Below are positions 1-7,906 of a stretch of DNA of 16,188 nucleotides, piece after piece; the first letter of the stretch is position 1; each line of letters opens with the position of its first letter. The notes beneath the pieces are model-generated. The model was not told where the DNA came from. It was given only the letters and a program-made list of their open reading frames with translations, and made no database searches. This DNA is from Betaproteobacteria bacterium. Lineage in GTDB: Bacteria; Pseudomonadota; Gammaproteobacteria; Burkholderiales; SG8-39. The DNA is taken from positions 1-16,188 of the forward strand of contig JAAOZY010000315.1 in assembly GCA_012274205.1 (NCBI GenBank), written 5' to 3'. A program made the position numbers and the translations under genes.

Positions 1-2044
1 CACTCTTGCTGGTATCGAGGGTTTCGTTGTCAACGTAGATGCCGTAGTTGCGGTATCCATTTTCGCCTTCGACACCCCCGCCGGTGCCAGTGACGTTGAG
101 ATCTCCGCCACCAGTCAGGATGCTAGCGCATTCGTCGCCGCAGTCCTTATACAGGTAAACGCCATAGTTGTAGTTGGAACCGGCGCCCCCCGTGCCAGTC
201 AGCGTCACGACGCCGCCATTGGAGCCGCCACTGCCGCTGGTGTCGAGATGGGCGTTGTAAGTGTAAATGCCGTAGTTGTCGGTTCCCGTGCCAAACCCCG
301 TGCCGGTGATAGCCAGCGCTCCGCCGCCGGTGACAATGGACGTCTGGTAGATGTAAACGCCGGATTGTGTGACCGCGCTTGCTCCGTCATAGCCGATTGC
401 GGGATTCATCTTCGGATCCGCACCACCGCCGATTACCACGGCGCCGCCGTAGGTAGTAATGGTCGAATTCTGAATGCTCACATTCCCCGCGCCACCACCG
501 TAAGCCGCGTTCAGGGTGACGCCGAGCGAGCCGCCTGTGCTATTGCCGCTGATGGTCGAGCCCGTAATCGCGATTGAACGATCGGCGCGCAGGGTCAGGG
601 TGCGCGCGCTATTGCTGTTGTTCGCGACGCTTGCACTTGTGACTGTAATGTCGCCGTTTGCCGCCGCGCCCGAGCTGGTTTGTATCGTGACATTGGTCGT
701 ATTCAGCGCGGTGCTGATGTCGCCGCCATATACGGTAGCTGAAGTGCCTCCGCCGTTGTCGAACACCCCGCCGGTGAAGCTGCCGCTGCCGCTGCCTGCA
801 ACAATGGAGATATCGGTCGGGTCCAGCAGCCAGTTGCCGGCGCTGCCATGGGCTGAGGAGGTATCGACCTTGATGCCTGCGACGTCCAGATAGCGATGCC
901 CCGAAGTCTCGACGAAGCCGCCGTTGCCGGACTGCGCTCCGCCCTTGGCCGAAATCGTGCCATACGCGCGCGTCGTATCATCCGCCCAGACGATCACCTT
1001 GCCGCCATCGCCTTGCAGCGTGGCATCGGCCTTGATCGCGGCATGCGGGCCGAGGAAGGTCCTGTCCGCGTTCTGCACCTCTGCATTCTTGCCCTGGTAG
1101 TCGCCGCCGACGCGTATCTGCCCGCCGCCGTTCGTGCCCGAGGCATCCAGCTGCGCCTGGTCCATCACCGCTACGCGCTCGCCCAGCACGTCTACGCTGC
1201 CGCCCTTGGTACCTGTGGTGACGATACGGCCCGCGCCGTCGACATAGGCGTCCCGGCTCGCCCTGAGGAAAACCCGGCCGCCTTCCCTCACCACGCTGCT
1301 CGCGTTGAGCTCGCCGCTGTTCTTTACCAGCACGCCGGCCATGCCGATGCGCCCGGCGTCCGACACGATCCGGCCGAGGTTGGTGGCACTGCCTTCGGCG
1401 CCGGTGATTTCCACCTTCACCCCGGGCGTGCCGGTGTCGAGCAGCTGCACCGTCTGGCCTGCGGCCAACAGTACTTCGCCGCCGGGCGCGTCAATCACGC
1501 CCTTGTTGGTCACCGACGGGGCGATGAGATAGACGCTGCCGCCGGAAGGCGTGCTGATCTGGCCATTGTTTGCCAGCGCGCCCGCATTGGGCGTGGACTG
1601 GAAGTTCAGCCGCCCCGCAAGGAAGTCTTCGTTCCTGATATTGAGGGTGCTGGCAACGAAGCCGGCCACATCGATGCGCGCGCCCTGCCCGACGAGGATG
1701 CCCGCAGGGTTGACCAGCCAGACCTTGCCGTTGGAACTCAGTGTGCCCAACAGCACGGATGGGTCGTTGGCTGTAACCCGATTGAGCACGCCGCTCGCGG
1801 CCGAGGCCTGGTTGAAGCGGGTGGACTCGCCGGCGGCTATGGAAAAACTGTTCCAATTGATGATGGCGCCATTGCTATTCGTGACCGTCAGCAGCTTTCC
1901 CGTTTGTGCGATGCTGGCGCTGCCATTGATTACTTGGGGACCGGTGGGATTGGCCCATGCTGGCGCCGTACTGAAGCAGGTGGAAATCGCTATGACAATC
2001 AGGCGCTTGCGTGCTAAGAATGGCGCGGAGCTGTGCTTGGGCAT
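1..2044 (-). CDS. Filamentous haemagglutinin-like exoprotein (TpsA), 5' part
   Basis: This is the secreted partner of a two-partner (type Vb) secretion system, a large surface or released adhesin-like beta-helix protein. The frame is open from the ATG at 2044 through the left edge (681 codons), so the C-terminus is missing. AGGAGG at 2055-2050 lies 5 nt before the ATG. Residues 1-31 form a Sec signal peptide ending in an A-x-A site (PAWA then NPT). Residues 32 to about 280 match the TPS secretion domain: INWNSFSI at 62-69, NRVT at 88-91, and NPAGILVGQGARIDV at 112-126, where family members usually have NPNG. Residues 366-410 carry the module common in large FHA-like proteins (GGAQSGNGGFVETSG, then GNWLLDP). 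Gly/Thr/Asn-rich repeats follow. The neighbouring tpsB encodes its transporter. The family call is firm; the ligand or adhesive target is unknown. Confidence 0.93.
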   Translation of the reverse strand, partial: MPKHSSAPFLARKRLIVIAISTCFSTAPAWANPTGPQVINGSASIAQTGKLLTVTNSNGAIINWNSFSIAAGESTRFNQASAASGVLNRVTANDPSVLLGTLSSNGKVWLVNPAGILVGQGARIDVAGFVASTLNIRNEDFLAGRLNFQSTPNAGALANNGQISTPSGGSVYLIAPSVTNKGVIDAPGGEVLLAAGQTVQLLDTGTPGVKVEITGAEGSATNLGRIVSDAGRIGMAGVLVKNSGELNASSVVREGGRVFLRASRDAYVDGAGRIVTTGTKGGSVDVLGERVAVMDQAQLDASGTNGGGQIRVGGDYQGKNAEVQNADRTFLGPHAAIKADATLQGDGGKVIVWADDTTRAYGTISAKGGAQSGNGGFVETSGHRYLDVAGIKVDTSSAHGSAGNWLLDPTDISIVAGSGSGSFTGGVFDNGGGTSATVYGGDISTALNTTNVTIQTSSGAAANGDITVTSASVANNSNSARTLTLRADRSIAITGSTISGNSTGGSLGVTLNAAYGGGAGNVSIQNSTITTYGGAVVIGGGADPKMNPAIGYDGASAVTQSGVYIYQTSIVTGGGALAITGTGFGTGTDNYGIYTYNAHLDTSGSGGSNGGVVTLTGTGGAGSNYNYGVYLYKDCGDECASILTGGGDLNVTGTGGGVEGENGYRNYGIYVDNETLDTSKS
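35..365 (-). repeat. Imperfect 30-40-residue repeats in the TpsA passenger
   Basis: Within the TpsA frame the phrase (N)YG(I/V)Y recurs, followed by a stretch rich in TGGG and TGTG. Reading along the protein, the GVY/GIY cores fall at about nucleotides 361-353, 271-263, 163-155 and 43-35. The spacing is therefore about 90, 108 and 120 nt (30, 36 and 40 codons). The copies have diverged in length and sequence, as expected for coils of a beta-helix rather than a recent DNA expansion. The third unit carries an insert with two cysteines (residues 635 and 639). The array may continue past the left edge. Confidence 0.7.
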
Positions 2045-2193
2045 GATGCCCTCCTGATTACGCATTTTTCAATCACGGCAAATGATCGAATTCACTCAAC
2101 ACACAACCAATATCCTTCCTATGCTAGTCATTCGTGATCTTGTTAGCGCGGTATAAATGCACAGTTGCACGGTCAAAATGACGCACCGTTCAT
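2045..2193 (-). promoter_or_regulatory. tpsB-tpsA intergenic leader with possible tpsA promoter
   Basis: These 149 bases separate the tpsB stop from the tpsA start. On the minus strand TTGACC (2176-2171) is a 5/6 match to a -35 box. It is followed 15 nt later by TATACC (2155-2150), a 4/6 match to a -10 box. The spacer is short, so a separate tpsA promoter is only a possibility. The region also holds one copy of a 17-bp motif shared with the tpsB leader, and a strong ribosome binding site at 2055-2050. Confidence 0.3.
2119..2135 (+). promoter_or_regulatory. 17-bp shared motif, copy 1 (tpsA leader)
   Basis: CTATGCTAGTCATTCGT reads on the plus strand here, antisense to tpsA, about 83 bp upstream of its start codon. 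It matches 16 of 17 bases with a minus-strand sequence at 3878-3862 in front of tpsB. The function is unknown. A regulator site or a small dispersed repeat are the obvious options. Confidence 0.4.
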
Positions 2194-3846
2194 TTAGAAC
2201 GCAATCATCAGATTGAGATGCCCGCGCCAGTCGCCAAACTCCTTGGTACTGGCCGGACCCGCGTCGAGCACCTGCGCCAGGTCGAAGCGCAGGCTGACGT
2301 CCTTGCCCAGCGCATAGCGCAGGCCGGTACCGATGCTGGCGATGCTGACGTTTGCCGGCGTAAGCGAGCCGGCGGGAATGTTGTGGTTGTAGCCGTGGCC
2401 GAAATCGTAGAAAAACAGCGCACGCAGGCTGCCGCGCAATCCGGTCGCTTTGGAGAAATCCGGCGTGTACACCTCGGCGTTCGCAAAAAAGCCGCTATCG
2501 GCCGACACCGCGCGTTCGTTGAAGCCCCGCACCGCGGTGGAACCCGCGATGCCGAGCTGCTCCGCGGCAACCAGCGGATTGCCCGCGTACTGCCCGCTGG
2601 TGGCGAGGCGCACCTGCCAGTCGCTCGGGTAGGCGCCGAGGTAACTCCCCCCCATGCGCACGATGCTGAAATCGTCGCGCGACGCGCGGTTGCCGGCGAT
2701 GAGATAGGAGTAGCGATCCATGGCGCCATCGACATTGGTGTAACGCGTCCCCAGCGGCAAATTGCGCGCAACGCCGATGTTGTAATCCAGTATCCGGCCC
2801 GGGCTTTGCTTCTGCCCGGTGTAGGTAAGGCTCAGCGGCCGGGTGGTGTAAGGCACGCATGCGGAAATCGCGGGCGTAGGCGGATCGATGCCGGACGGCA
2901 CGCCCGCGGTCGTGCAGGTCGAGTTGATGAACTTGTAGTCGAAACCGAAAATCAGCTTGGAACTGTATTCGCCGCGGCGCGTGAAATAGTGGTTCCAGCG
3001 CACGCCGAACACATCGCCCTTGCCGACGATGCCGAGCGACCCGCCCAGGGTGGGTGATGTACTGGGGGTGTTCACGCCCGATTTGCCGTAGATCAGGTCG
3101 AGGCTGTCGCCGATGCCGTAGAACGGCACGCGATAGCCGACGCTGAATATGTCGACCTTCACCCCCGCGGGGGCATCGGCTGAGCTTGTATAGGCCAGCG
3201 TCAGCGTCTGGTCGCGATTGAACAGGTTCGCGTTCTGGTAGGCCACGCCGACGCGCGAAACGCCGGTGGCTTCGGTGCCGGTGGAGTCGGCAGTCACGAA
3301 GATGCGCTGCGGATTCTCTTCGGTGACGGCCACCTTGGCGTCGACCTTGCCCTCCTCCTCGCCTACACCCAGCGTAAGCTCCACCTGCTTGGCCGGGTTC
3401 TCGTTGGCAAGCTGGATCGCCTCTGACATCTTGCGCAGGTTGGGTGCCCGGCCCTGTTTCAGCTCGGGCAGGCTCGCGCGAATGTTCGCGTCGTCGAAGT
3501 ACTTGTTGCCGCTGATCGCAACCTTCCCGACCACCCCTTCAGTAACCTGCAGGCGTACAACGCCGCTGGTGAGCTCCTGTTCGGGCGCATAGACCTGCAC
3601 CGTGCTGTAACCGGCCTTGCGGTACGCGCCCTCCAGCGCTTCGAGCGCCTTCTGGATGTCGCCGTAGACGCGCTTCGGGCCGGTCAAAGGGGCGACGATG
3701 CGCTGCACCTCGTCCGCAGGCAGCAGGGTGTTGCCTTCGATCTTAAAGCTCGTGATGTCGAAATGCTCGTCCTGGGCAAGGCAGGGAGCGACCACTGCGA
3801 CTGCCAGCAAGCACGCCAACACGCCGTTTGAGATGGTTTTTTTCAT
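2194..3846 (-). CDS. TpsB/ShlB/FhaC-family outer-membrane transporter
   Basis: This is a 550-residue outer-membrane pore that exports the TpsA partner encoded downstream; the length is normal for the family. Residues 1-24 form a Sec signal peptide (MKK start, hydrophobic core, CLA then QDE). Residues 28-105 are the first POTRA domain (FKIEGNTLLP) and 106-180 the second (VAISGNKYFDD). A 16-strand beta-barrel is expected from about 183 to the end, which terminates in phenylalanine as barrel proteins do. The conserved loop-6 motif VRGF lies at 439-442, with Arg440 the hallmark residue. The ATG at 3846 is preceded by GGAAGG. The gene lies 112 bp after a PaaK-type ligase and 149 bp before tpsA on the same strand. 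No truncation is seen. Confidence 0.95.
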   Translation of the reverse strand: MKKTISNGVLACLLAVAVVAPCLAQDEHFDITSFKIEGNTLLPADEVQRIVAPLTGPKRVYGDIQKALEALEGAYRKAGYSTVQVYAPEQELTSGVVRLQVTEGVVGKVAISGNKYFDDANIRASLPELKQGRAPNLRKMSEAIQLANENPAKQVELTLGVGEEEGKVDAKVAVTEENPQRIFVTADSTGTEATGVSRVGVAYQNANLFNRDQTLTLAYTSSADAPAGVKVDIFSVGYRVPFYGIGDSLDLIYGKSGVNTPSTSPTLGGSLGIVGKGDVFGVRWNHYFTRRGEYSSKLIFGFDYKFINSTCTTAGVPSGIDPPTPAISACVPYTTRPLSLTYTGQKQSPGRILDYNIGVARNLPLGTRYTNVDGAMDRYSYLIAGNRASRDDFSIVRMGGSYLGAYPSDWQVRLATSGQYAGNPLVAAEQLGIAGSTAVRGFNERAVSADSGFFANAEVYTPDFSKATGLRGSLRALFFYDFGHGYNHNIPAGSLTPANVSIASIGTGLRYALGKDVSLRFDLAQVLDAGPASTKEFGDWRGHLNLMIAF

Positions 3847-3861
3847 CTACCTTCCGCCGGG

Positions 3862-3878
3862 ACGAATCACTAGCATAG
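3862..3878 (-). promoter_or_regulatory. 17-bp shared motif, copy 2 (tpsB leader)
   Basis: On the minus strand this reads CTATGCTAGTGATTCGT, one mismatch from the motif at 2119-2135. It ends about 15 bp before the tpsB start codon and is sense-oriented relative to tpsB, opposite to its orientation relative to tpsA. It contains TATGCT, a weak -10-like hexamer, but I see no matching -35 box. Confidence 0.4.
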
Positions 3879-3958
3879 CTCAGGATCAGGCCGAATGCAG
3901 CGGTTCTATCCGTGCTCTGGATCATGGACCAATTTCGATGCCGTCCCGGCGCTGCGGA

Positions 3959-5344
3959 TCAAACCAATTCGCAGATGAATTCTTCGAACTTCCCGCCTGG
4001 GCCGGGTGGAATTTGCTCCGCGAAATAGACGAAATGCAGCGTGAATGGAAAGTCCAGCGCTTCGCATATCAGCTCGCCGACCCGCCGTTCCTGATCAGCC
4101 GTCAGCGGCGCGGCGGTGACCAGGCGCACTTCGATCGAATCGCGCTCGCGCTGGATGAACTGAAATTGGCGAATCGGGGCGATGCTTGAATAGTGAAGAC
4201 CGCCTATGGCCGGCCACAAGGAACGTCCGTCGGGTAGTTGCACCATATTGCGCCGGCGGCCCGCAATCCGCTTGAGCGCAGGCAGACCGCGCCCGCAGGG
4301 ACAGGCGTCTGCGACTTCAGCATAGTCGCCTATATCGTAGCGAATCAGCGGGGTGGCAAAATTATGCAGATCGGTCACCACCACGCGACCGACCTGCCCC
4401 GGCACACAGGCTACGCCCTGCTCATCGAGCAACTCGACGATCAGACTTTCGGCCATCACATGGTATAGATCGCTATCGGGGCATTGCGCCGCAATAATGC
4501 CAACTTCCTGCGAACTATAGGTGTCGGCAATGCCGACGCCGAGCACCCGGAGTGCAGATTCGCGAATCTCCGAACCGAGAGTTTCGTTGATAGTGCGTAT
4601 CTGCCGCAGGCGCGGCAACTTCAATCCGCGCCGCTCGAACTGATCGAGCAAGGCGGACAGATAGCTGGGATAGACCAGCAGGTAATCGGGGTCGATGGAT
4701 TGCAGCCATTCGATCCTGCGGTCGATCCCGACGCGAACGGCAAGCGCGTGCGAGGGCCCCGTTTCGAACAGCAGATCAGCCGGCGGACCCCAGGTCGGCA
4801 AATCCATCTGCTCACCGTGAAGGTGATCGGAGCGAATCACTGCCAAGCTGCCGCGGAAATCGCGCTGCTGCCATAGATGCTCGCGCAAGGTCATCGCCAT
4901 CCATATCAGCCAGTTCACGCTGGTGCGCTTGACCACCACCGGCTCTCCGCTGGAGCCGGAAGTGCTCGATTCCACGATCGGCGCGTGCGCGCGCGGGATC
5001 TGCGTGCAGAAAAGCGCCTCGCCTGCTGCTTGCACATCACGCCGGCGCATGACCGGCAAGCGGCGCAAACCCTCCGGCGTAGCCAAGTGCTCCGGCCGCA
5101 AACCGGCGGCTTGCATGCGCGCGCGAAACTGCGCGGAGTGCGCTTCGGCATGCACCGCGGTTTCGACCAGTTGTCGATACTGACTGACGACAATGGCAGC
5201 GGCGGGCAGCCACTGAGATTGCTCCAGTTGGTACATCAGTGCGGCCAGGTCGGCTGCCTCCCCGGCCAGCACCGGCGGCCAGGCAATTCCGGCCACCGCG
5301 CTCATCGCGGCATGAATTTCGGCCTGAACAGGCTTCACTTGCAA
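3959..5344 (-). CDS. PaaK/CapK-type adenylate-forming ligase (copy A)
   Basis: This resembles phenylacetate-CoA ligase and coenzyme F390 synthetase-like enzymes, which activate a carboxylic acid as an acyl-adenylate and usually pass it to a thiol. At 461 residues the length is slightly above the usual size. Visible motifs are the P-loop SSTSGSSGEP (126-135), YSSQEVG (276-282), RYDIGD (335-340), CPCGRGLP (348-355) and the C-terminal lysine in GPGGKFEEF (Lys452). The frame opens two codons after a stop, and no ATG lies before codon 14. TTG at 5344 keeps a 13-residue N-terminus equal in length to that of paralogue B. GTG at 5338 has a better-placed GAAG and is equally possible. It is co-directional with tpsB and tpsA. 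The acid substrate is unknown. Confidence 0.88.
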   Translation of the reverse strand: MQVKPVQAEIHAAMSAVAGIAWPPVLAGEAADLAALMYQLEQSQWLPAAAIVVSQYRQLVETAVHAEAHSAQFRARMQAAGLRPEHLATPEGLRRLPVMRRRDVQAAGEALFCTQIPRAHAPIVESSTSGSSGEPVVVKRTSVNWLIWMAMTLREHLWQQRDFRGSLAVIRSDHLHGEQMDLPTWGPPADLLFETGPSHALAVRVGIDRRIEWLQSIDPDYLLVYPSYLSALLDQFERRGLKLPRLRQIRTINETLGSEIRESALRVLGVGIADTYSSQEVGIIAAQCPDSDLYHVMAESLIVELLDEQGVACVPGQVGRVVVTDLHNFATPLIRYDIGDYAEVADACPCGRGLPALKRIAGRRRNMVQLPDGRSLWPAIGGLHYSSIAPIRQFQFIQRERDSIEVRLVTAAPLTADQERRVGELICEALDFPFTLHFVYFAEQIPPGPGGKFEEFICELV

Positions 5345-5487
5345 GCTTCAGACACCAACATGGGTCAGCGCTCCGACACGATATGCGATCCATAGCCAAG
5401 TTCAATCTAACCTAAGGATAGGCCGCACGCAATCAGGATGCGGCGTATGTTGCGTGAAGTAGAATCGAGACAATTGCAAGGGACGCG
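5345..5487. promoter_or_regulatory. Divergent promoter region between ligase A and the GT operon
   Basis: These 143 bases must drive two divergent transcripts. Toward the GT operon, TAGAAT (5460-5465) is a 5/6 -10 match without a convincing -35 box. Toward ligase A, the minus strand shows TTGAAC followed 16 nt later by TATCGT, both weak matches. Two overlapping inverted repeats lie at 5422-5456. AAGGGA sits just before the GT start. Promoter calls by eye in GC-rich DNA are uncertain. Confidence 0.3.
5422..5456. repeat. Two overlapping inverted repeats upstream of the GT operon
   Basis: GCCGCA (5422-5427) pairs with TGCGGC (5439-5444). CACGCAA (5426-5432) pairs perfectly with TTGCGTG (5450-5456). 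The left arms share two bases, so the two hairpins are mutually exclusive if transcribed. It could be an operator, a leader structure or chance. Confidence 0.35.
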
Positions 5488-6678
5488 ATGAGCAGACTCC
5501 TCTACGCCTGGGAATTCGGCGCCTTCCTCGGACACGTCGGCGCCTTCCTGCCGCTGGCGCGCGCGCTGCGACTGCGCGGGCACGATATGCGCGGGGCGCT
5601 GGCGCAGATCGGGCCCGCGGCCCGCCTGCTCGAACAGGAAGATTTCGCCTGGCTGCAGGCGCCCGCCTGCGCGGAAAAACAGCGCGAGGGGCCTCCCGTC
5701 TCTTACAACGATATCCTGCTGCGATTCGGCTATGCAAACAGGGAAGATCTGCTCGGGCTGGTCACAGGCTGGCGCGTATTGCTGCGATCGACCGGGGCGC
5801 AGGCGGTGCTCGCCGATCACGCGCCGACCGCGATACTCGCCGCGCGCACGCTGGGAATTCCGGTGATGCTTTTTTGCTTCGGCTTCTTCGCGCCGCCGCG
5901 GCAACGGCCGCTGCCCAGTATGCGGCCGTGGCTGGCGCTGCCGCCGGGTGAACTCGACGCGCTCGAACGACAAGCGCTGGCCAGCATCAACGCCGTTCTC
6001 GGGCACTTCGGCCAAGTACCACTGGAAGCGGTGGCACAGCTATTTGATGTCGCCGAAGACACGCTGCTCGGTTTCCCCGAACTCGACCACTATGCCGATC
6101 GCGGCCCCGCGCGCTACTGGGGCAATCTGCCCGATGCCGGCGTCGGCAAAGCACCCGCCTGGCCCGCAGTGCCGGGAAAGCGCATTTTCGCCTACCTTCG
6201 CGTCGGCACCCGGCATCACGAGGCGGCGCTCGCGGCACTGCATGCGCTCGGCCATCCCACTGTGGTGTTCTTTCCCGACGCGCCACAGGCCTTACTCGAA
6301 CGTTATGCCGCACCACACCTCTGGTTCAGCGCGAAGCCGCTGGATCTGGCGCAAACCGCGCGCGAAGCAGACCTGGCCGTCACCTACGCCAGCATGTCCA
6401 CGGTGTCGAGTTTTCTGTTGAAAGGCAAACCGGTGCTGCTTTTGCCCGGTCACCTCGAGCAATTCCTGCTTGCACGCAGGATTGAGGAAATGGGCGCGGG
6501 CCTGCTGGTGCATCCGGAGCAATCGCCTGAGGATATGGGGGACAAATTGCAGCAGGTTCTGTTCGATGCGGATTTCGCGCGGAATGCGCAGGCGTTCGCG
6601 CGCAAGTACGCTAATTTTCCGCAGGACACGGTGATCGCCCACCTCGTTCGCCGCATCGAGGAAATTGCCGGTGTCTGA
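5488..6678 (+). CDS. GT1/MGT-like glycosyltransferase
   Basis: This is a GT-B-fold transferase expected to move a sugar from a nucleotide donor to an unknown acceptor in the cytoplasm. It has 396 residues, normal for the group. The N-terminus (LLYAWEFGAFLGHV, then PLARALRLRGH) is typical of MGT/UGT-like enzymes. The donor-side region near 299-330 has the family layout, including GKPVLLLPGHLEQ with Glu324-Gln325 and a following EEMGAGLL. The usual His-Gly-Gly-x-Gly-Thr of this region is replaced by TYASMST (299-305), so donor binding may be atypical. The ATG at 5488 follows AAGGGA. It is the first gene of a three-gene operon, and its stop overlaps the next gene by 8 bp. Confidence 0.85.
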   Translation: MSRLLYAWEFGAFLGHVGAFLPLARALRLRGHDMRGALAQIGPAARLLEQEDFAWLQAPACAEKQREGPPVSYNDILLRFGYANREDLLGLVTGWRVLLRSTGAQAVLADHAPTAILAARTLGIPVMLFCFGFFAPPRQRPLPSMRPWLALPPGELDALERQALASINAVLGHFGQVPLEAVAQLFDVAEDTLLGFPELDHYADRGPARYWGNLPDAGVGKAPAWPAVPGKRIFAYLRVGTRHHEAALAALHALGHPTVVFFPDAPQALLERYAAPHLWFSAKPLDLAQTAREADLAVTYASMSTVSSFLLKGKPVLLLPGHLEQFLLARRIEEMGAGLLVHPEQSPEDMGDKLQQVLFDADFARNAQAFARKYANFPQDTVIAHLVRRIEEIAGV

Positions 6679-7906
6679 GTCCCCGGTCCGGATTCCTGCA
6701 GGTTTCGGCATTAACCTGATTGCCTACGCCGACACCGATGCCAGCTACGGCATCAACGCGCGCGCAATTGCAGAATCGCTGCTGCATCACCAGGTGCCGA
6801 TTTCCATCGTAAACGTCGAACACTGGGACGGCGCGGGTTTCGGAAACAGCGGGCTCACTCCGTTCTACGCCAGGCATGTCGATTCGGTGAGCCACCCGCT
6901 CAACCTGTACATGCTGCTTCCGGATTTCAGCAGGCTACTGCAGTCCAATCCCTGGCTGCTGGCGCCGGGTCGCATGCACGTTGCGACGTTGTGGTGGGAG
7001 ACCACGACGATTCCATCGGCCTGGATCGGGCACATGAACCGCCTGGATGCGATTGTTGCAAATTCATCCTTCATCGCCAACGTCGCCGCGAACAGTGTTT
7101 CGCTGACGCCGGTGATCGAAGCCCTCTATCCCCTGTGCCTGCCCGCGGACATCCATGCGGACCGCGCCAGCTTCCGCATTGCCGCAGACGCGACCGTATT
7201 CGTCGCCAGCCTGAATCCGGGCAGCGACCCCGCGCGCAAGAACCCGCTTGCGACGGTACTCGCGTTCCGCCAGGCGTTTGCAGCGGAGATCGCCGACGTC
7301 AGACTCGTAGTTAGGCTGCACAAAGCCGACACCAACGAGTTGGCGCGCAACTGCACACGGGAACTCCACCAGGCGGCTGATGGGGATGCGCGCATCAGCA
7401 TTCTGGTGGAACCGATGTCCTATACGCAGGTACTTTCGCTGTATGCCTGCAGCGATGTATTCGTATCCCTGCATCGTGCCGAAGGCCTGGGGATGGGGCT
7501 TTTGGAAGCGATGGCACTCGGCAAACCGGTCATCGCGACCGGATGGTCGGGTAATATGAGTTTCATGGATTACGGCTGCGCCTGTCCGGTCCGCTACCGG
7601 CTGATACGCGCGGTCGGGAATCTGGATTTCTTTCAGCCGGAATTTCTGGGGCCGCAGGCGTTCTGGGCCGATCCTGTGATTGAGGACGCAGTCGCCTGGA
7701 TGCGCCGCTTGCACCAGGACGTGCAGCTGCGGCACAGCCTGGGCGTCGCGGCCAAACTCCGCATCGATGCTCATCAGGCAGAGGCGCGCAAGTGCGCATG
7801 GATCGACCAACTGATTGCCCTGTGGCGCGCCCAATCCCACCTGCCCAGGGTGGAGGAGAAATATTCCAGCCCCCAATTTCGCCTGCCCGCCAGGCGGCCG
7901 CTGTGA
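6671..7906 (+). CDS. GT4-family glycosyltransferase
   Basis: This is a retaining GT-B glycosyltransferase of 411 residues. The donor-site motif E-x7-E is clear at Glu271-Glu279 (EGLGMGLLE) and is followed by AMALGKPVIAT and the WSGNMSF segment. Before it, FVASLNPGS and VRLVVRLHK mark the start of the C-terminal Rossmann half. I chose GTG at 6671 because GAGGA (6658-6662) is well spaced from it. TTG at 6665 would sit directly on that site. The start overlaps the end of the GT1-like gene, and its TGA overlaps the start of the methyltransferase, so the three genes should be co-translated. Sugar and acceptor are unknown. Working in series with the upstream transferase, it could build a short glycan. 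Confidence 0.88.
   Translation: MSESPVRIPAGFGINLIAYADTDASYGINARAIAESLLHHQVPISIVNVEHWDGAGFGNSGLTPFYARHVDSVSHPLNLYMLLPDFSRLLQSNPWLLAPGRMHVATLWWETTTIPSAWIGHMNRLDAIVANSSFIANVAANSVSLTPVIEALYPLCLPADIHADRASFRIAADATVFVASLNPGSDPARKNPLATVLAFRQAFAAEIADVRLVVRLHKADTNELARNCTRELHQAADGDARISILVEPMSYTQVLSLYACSDVFVSLHRAEGLGMGLLEAMALGKPVIATGWSGNMSFMDYGCACPVRYRLIRAVGNLDFFQPEFLGPQAFWADPVIEDAVAWMRRLHQDVQLRHSLGVAAKLRIDAHQAEARKCAWIDQLIALWRAQSHLPRVEEKYSSPQFRLPARRPL

Noticed and set aside
3..390. Extended ESPR-type signal peptide on TpsA
   Set aside because: The signal peptide is of ordinary length (about 31 residues) and lacks the long conserved N-terminal extension seen in some TpsA proteins.
896..2017. A 373-codon open frame on the plus strand
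   Set aside because: It is opposite the TpsA secretion domain and shows no domain or ribosome site. It is a shadow of the real gene.
1..2044. TpsA repeats as a CRISPR or tandem DNA repeat array
   Set aside because: The units are coding, unequal in length and diverged. The similarity is in the protein pattern, not in exact DNA repeats with unique spacers.
7792..7902. Upstream ATG start for the methyltransferase
   Set aside because: It would overlap the GT4 gene by 115 bp, and its translation is unlike a methyltransferase N-terminus. GTG at 7903 overlaps the upstream stop as expected for a coupled gene.
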